DNA from: Chromobotia macracanthus
Taxonomy: Eukaryota; Chordata; Actinopteri; Cypriniformes; Botiidae
NCBI GenBank assembly: GCA_036877525.1
Contig: JAZGTH010000008.1
Coordinates: 1,516,001-1,580,000, forward strand
Length of the DNA stretch: 64,000 nt
Direction of reading: 5' to 3'
Shown one piece after another: positions 60,693 to 64,000 of the stretch. A model generated the notes under the pieces. That model saw only the letters and a list, made by a program, of their open reading frames with translations, ran no database searches and was not told where the DNA came from. Numbering within the stretch: the first letter of the stretch is position 1; every line of letters begins with the position of its first letter. A program made the translations under genes and the position numbers.

Positions 60693-61045
60693 TTACCAGG
60701 GCATTGTTATGTTTTCGCTTAAGTCTTTTGAGTGGTTGTTGGCATGTTGCTAGGCAGTTGCAAGGATGTTCTGGGTGATTGCTAGGTGGTTACTTGAAGA
60801 TTTTGAGTGGTTGTGTGTTGCCAGGGTATTTTGGGGGGTTGCTAGGGCATTGCTATGTGGTTATTAAGATGTTTTGAGGTATTGTTGGTGTGTTACTAGG
60901 GAATTATAAGGATTTTCTGGGTCATTGCTAGGTGATTGCTTGAGTGTTTGAGTGGTTGTTGCCATATTGCCATGCAGTTAGTAGAATGTTGGTAAATGTT
61001 TGCTAGGGAGTTTCTAAGGTGTTATCGATGGTTGCTAGATGTTGC
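60693..61045 (+). repeat. 'gttgctagg' degenerate minisatellite
   Basis: Dozens of diverged copies of gttgctagg/tgattgctaggtggtt (for example tgttgctaggcagttgc, gggttgctagggcattgc). This is a tract common in cyprinid intergenic DNA. Its inverse lies at 57555-57672. Confidence 0.8.
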
Positions 61046-61049
61046 TTAC

Positions 61050-63640
61050 TGACCCAAGTCAGAGAAACTCTCACTTAATTCTTAATAATAATCTGGTCTC
61101 CAGATATGGTGTCCATCTTACTGTAGATCTATAGGATGTTTTTATCATCCACTAGGCAAAAATTGTCTGACCACTGACCACAAAAAAGTCTGACCACTTT
61201 GGACCAAAAAAGAATAGTAACACATTTCTCCTTAACAAATCACACAATTTGAGGAATCGTTCATGTCAATGCATGAATGGTGCTGCATGAATTAAATTCT
61301 TTTAATACTTTTAATATTTGGGGGTTTGTTCAAATCACTAACTCGAAGTATGAGAAATACTAATGCTTGACCGAGCAAACTTTCATCTGTGCCACCAGGG
61401 TGGGATTAGCTCCGTCATCTATACTGTGTTTTTCTTGATGACAAAATAGTCACAGATAAAGCATCTACTGTGTAAAGAAACCAATGAAAGTGAAGAGAGT
61501 TTTCTGGTTAGTGACTTCAAATAGACTCTAAATGAAACAGACATTGTTGTTAGTTCTTGTGGCATCTTTAACTCCAGCTTAAACAACAAATGTGTAGACT
61601 ATTACCCATCATCCTTCACTCTGACGCCTCTTAAGTTCATGAGATTCTTTGTTAATGTTTAAAACCTGATCATTTGTTTGGAGTTGCTTATTGTCTGTTA
61701 AAAATGTGGAAACTTTTTAAACCAAACTTTAATGAGAGAGCAACTTAAAAAAACTTTAATGAATAAATACGAAGCCATGAACCATTTCCTGTCTTTTAGT
61801 AAGCAGTGCTTAAACATTCATGACAGCATGTTGTAACATTGCAAATCACAAATCTCATATCTCTCATCATTTGTTAATCTCTCATCATTAACAAATCTTT
61901 AAGCAAAGCATTTGCACAGTTAAAGAGTCTGGACTTTATATAAGAAATGTGGTCATGCTCATATACTGTACCTTTGTACAAGGAGCAGTGATATGTACTT
62001 TAGGTAACTAACCTGCACATCAACACAAGACACTGGATAAACGTATTGGTTTCCTGACAGTATGAAATCATTTGTTAAACACAGATCTACATGACTGTGT
62101 TGGTTAAAAAAGAAAAAGGGAGTACTGTCTTTTTTATTGTCAAATGCTTTTCATAGTATGGCTATGGATATCCTGCTTTTGTTGATGGAAGTTATGCTTA
62201 CAGTGGGCAAACAGGATTTAATTATGTTTTTACAAGTACTTAATGCTGTAATCTATAACTTTTCGCCTCTTTATCGCCATCTGTGTTTGAAACATAAAAT
62301 GTGCACAGGCTCTGTTGCTTTCCCTTTTTGCTGTCTCAGCAAGGTTTACTGCTTTTGACAAGTGATTTTACAGATGTCAGCAATGGCTGTTTTTTAGAAC
62401 TTCACAGAATAAAGGTCACAATCTAGATGACAAGTTTAAAACAACTGTTGTAAGAACAAGCTGTAAATGCTCCAACATCCTCCTTACAAGTGAGTATAGT
62501 GTAGTAACTAGGTCTTTTCTCTGTTTTTCTGACATAACCACGCAAAAATGAACAAAGTCAAACTGACGTTTTATGTGCACTCCGACCCAACAGCTCAAAT
62601 TATAAATCATTATAATAACCATTGTGAATTGGGGTAAAAAGACAGTTCTGAACACTAATGTTATGTACTTGTCTTATAACTGCTGTCATAGATTATAGAA
62701 CAAGTCATAGAAAAAATATAGACTGCAGATTAAGGTTAATGTAATACATTACTTTAAACAGCATTGTTGTGATATTGTGAGTAAAATGCAAGTATAATCC
62801 TACTTATACTGCATGCTTAAAATGCTTAAGGTGCACACTCAGGGACTATGCATCTAACATGAACTATAACCACCATTACACTATAACCAATAGTAATCAC
62901 CTAGTAACCATGTACTGTAGCATTCTCCTTAAAATACCTAGTGTATTTCATTATTTGAAAATGCAACCCTTCAGATGAACTTTATATCAGTATATCCAAT
63001 CAAAACATTTTGAAACTGGGATTTTGCTGTATACTTTTGGCATAAAGACCATGTGACGCCAGACTTTTTTTGTCAAGGAACTCTTATGTAAAAGGAAGAC
63101 GAAATACTGATGCTATACTGGGAACTTGAGTTGCTTTGTCTAGCTACACCGCTTTTTCATTCATGCCCATCTTGATTTTAAGATTTGATTCTTAAAACTG
63201 ATTCACATCCATTTAATATGTACCATATTTTATCATACAGTGGAGTCCAAATATCAGACAATATTAAAGAAAAAGTACTGTTTAGAAAAGTAATTGCATG
63301 TTTATTAATTAGAAACTGTATTACCAGCTCAACATTGTGTGTGATCTACACAAATTTCAAAATGTTAGTGTTTAGTATGCCACCATTTTGCTTACAGCAT
63401 GCACTTCATCTGTCAAAATCTAATCATCCATCCTGACATGATTTTTAAATAAATTAAACTAAGACCTTGAATCATGAACGAATTTTTATGTCAGTTTAAA
63501 TATAAGGTAACTGGAGGTTAAAGCAAGCATAGCTCATTTTGACTCAGTTGCCATACCATTCATGATTCAGTGCTTTCAGGGCTTCAAGAATTATATGAAA
63601 GTACTTTTGATCAGGCCTCTTTCAGTGAGGACTGGCAGAA
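61050..63640. other. Intergenic DNA, no gene seen
   Basis: AT-rich; short frames without domains. A repeat phrase shared with 53700 lies at about 62245. Confidence 0.45.
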
Positions 63641-63690
63641 TTTTTGAGAACAAGGGAGATTTGTCACTCCATCGAGCAGGGTTGCTTAGT

Positions 63691-63706
63691 GGTCTAAATT
63701 TAGACC
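63691..63706. repeat. Perfect 16-bp palindrome
   Basis: ggtctaaatttagacc is its own reverse complement. It lies about 60 bases upstream of the TATA-containing inverted repeat. Confidence 0.9.
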
Positions 63707-63760
63707 ATTGAAGTCCCTGCATATCATTGGAAGGCAAGGCGAGCCAGGCCTGAGCTAGAG

Positions 63761-63810
63761 CGAGCTGCTATAAATAGCAGTAAGTACAAGTGCGATTGTT
63801 TCAGCTTCAC
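63761..63810 (+). promoter_or_regulatory. Putative TATA-type core promoter at window edge
   Basis: tataaatag (63769-63777) fits the TATA consensus well and sits inside an inverted repeat (ctgctat, two bases, atagcag; 63765-63780). Just upstream the sequence is GC-richer (ggcgagccaggcctgagc), in contrast to AT-rich DNA further left. About 30 bases downstream is a plausible start region (tttcagcttcactaag). No coding exon is visible before the window ends, so the gene, if any, lies to the right. Confidence 0.3.
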
Positions 63811-64000
63811 TAAGGTTCTGAGCTTCGAGAGGAGAGGGGGGTACCAAGGTTGTTAGATATAGCAGGTAGAGTCACAGATATCTCTATGAACACTCCTCTA
63901 TATTACAGCACAAGCCATTCGACTGGCAGAATTGATTCAATAACTGTAAATGCTTTTGAAAGCATCTCTCATTTACTTAACACATATATTGTTTTCTACC

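Overview
The window looks like nuclear DNA of a teleost fish, most probably a cypriniform (carp/minnow-type). The reasons are a spliced vertebrate gene with GT-AG introns, AT-rich intergenic DNA, and many repeats I recognise as typical of such genomes: DIRS-type YR retrotransposons, LINE 3' ends with a RT reading frame, a tRNA-derived SINE, 'gggatagttcaccc'-type short repeats, 'gttgctagg' minisatellite-like tracts and long TA/CA microsatellites. Species assignment is inference.

One protein-coding gene is clear: dusp7, an ERK-directed dual-specificity MAP-kinase phosphatase, on the + strand in three coding exons (7495-7882, 8992-9420, 12989-13296; 374 codons plus stop). Its 5' end lies in a CpG-rich patch with a CRE-like site and two short upstream ORFs. 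Its 3' UTR appears to run about 2.4 kb to an AATAAA at 15687, with an AU-rich nonamer at 15209.

Upstream of dusp7 (1-7.1 kb) there is a decayed, internally deleted DIRS element (3220-5693) with inverted termini and a tRNA-derived SINE beside it. Downstream (15.7-64 kb) is an apparent gene desert of about 48 kb. It holds a second decayed DIRS element (33.93-35.76 kb), a minus-strand LINE (48.28-50.04 kb), a plus-strand L2-like LINE 3' end (54.04-54.51 kb), an isolated YADD reverse-transcriptase scrap (20.0 kb), MITE-like elements, an 18-bp minisatellite of ten identical units (38.75 kb) and microsatellites. Between these lie blocks of less repetitive, homeobox-site-rich sequence (19.55, 27.5, 38.0, 43.5, 45.5, 52.7 and 59.6-60.4 kb) that look like candidate conserved non-coding elements. 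These could be long-range enhancers of dusp7 or of a gene outside the window; conservation cannot be tested from this sequence alone. At the far right (63.69-63.80 kb) a TATA-containing palindrome may mark the start of another transcription unit.

I found no evidence of a new multi-gene system. The most interesting material is the architecture of the two DIRS elements, the candidate regulatory blocks in the desert, the dusp7 upstream ORFs and 3' UTR, and several near-perfect hairpins.
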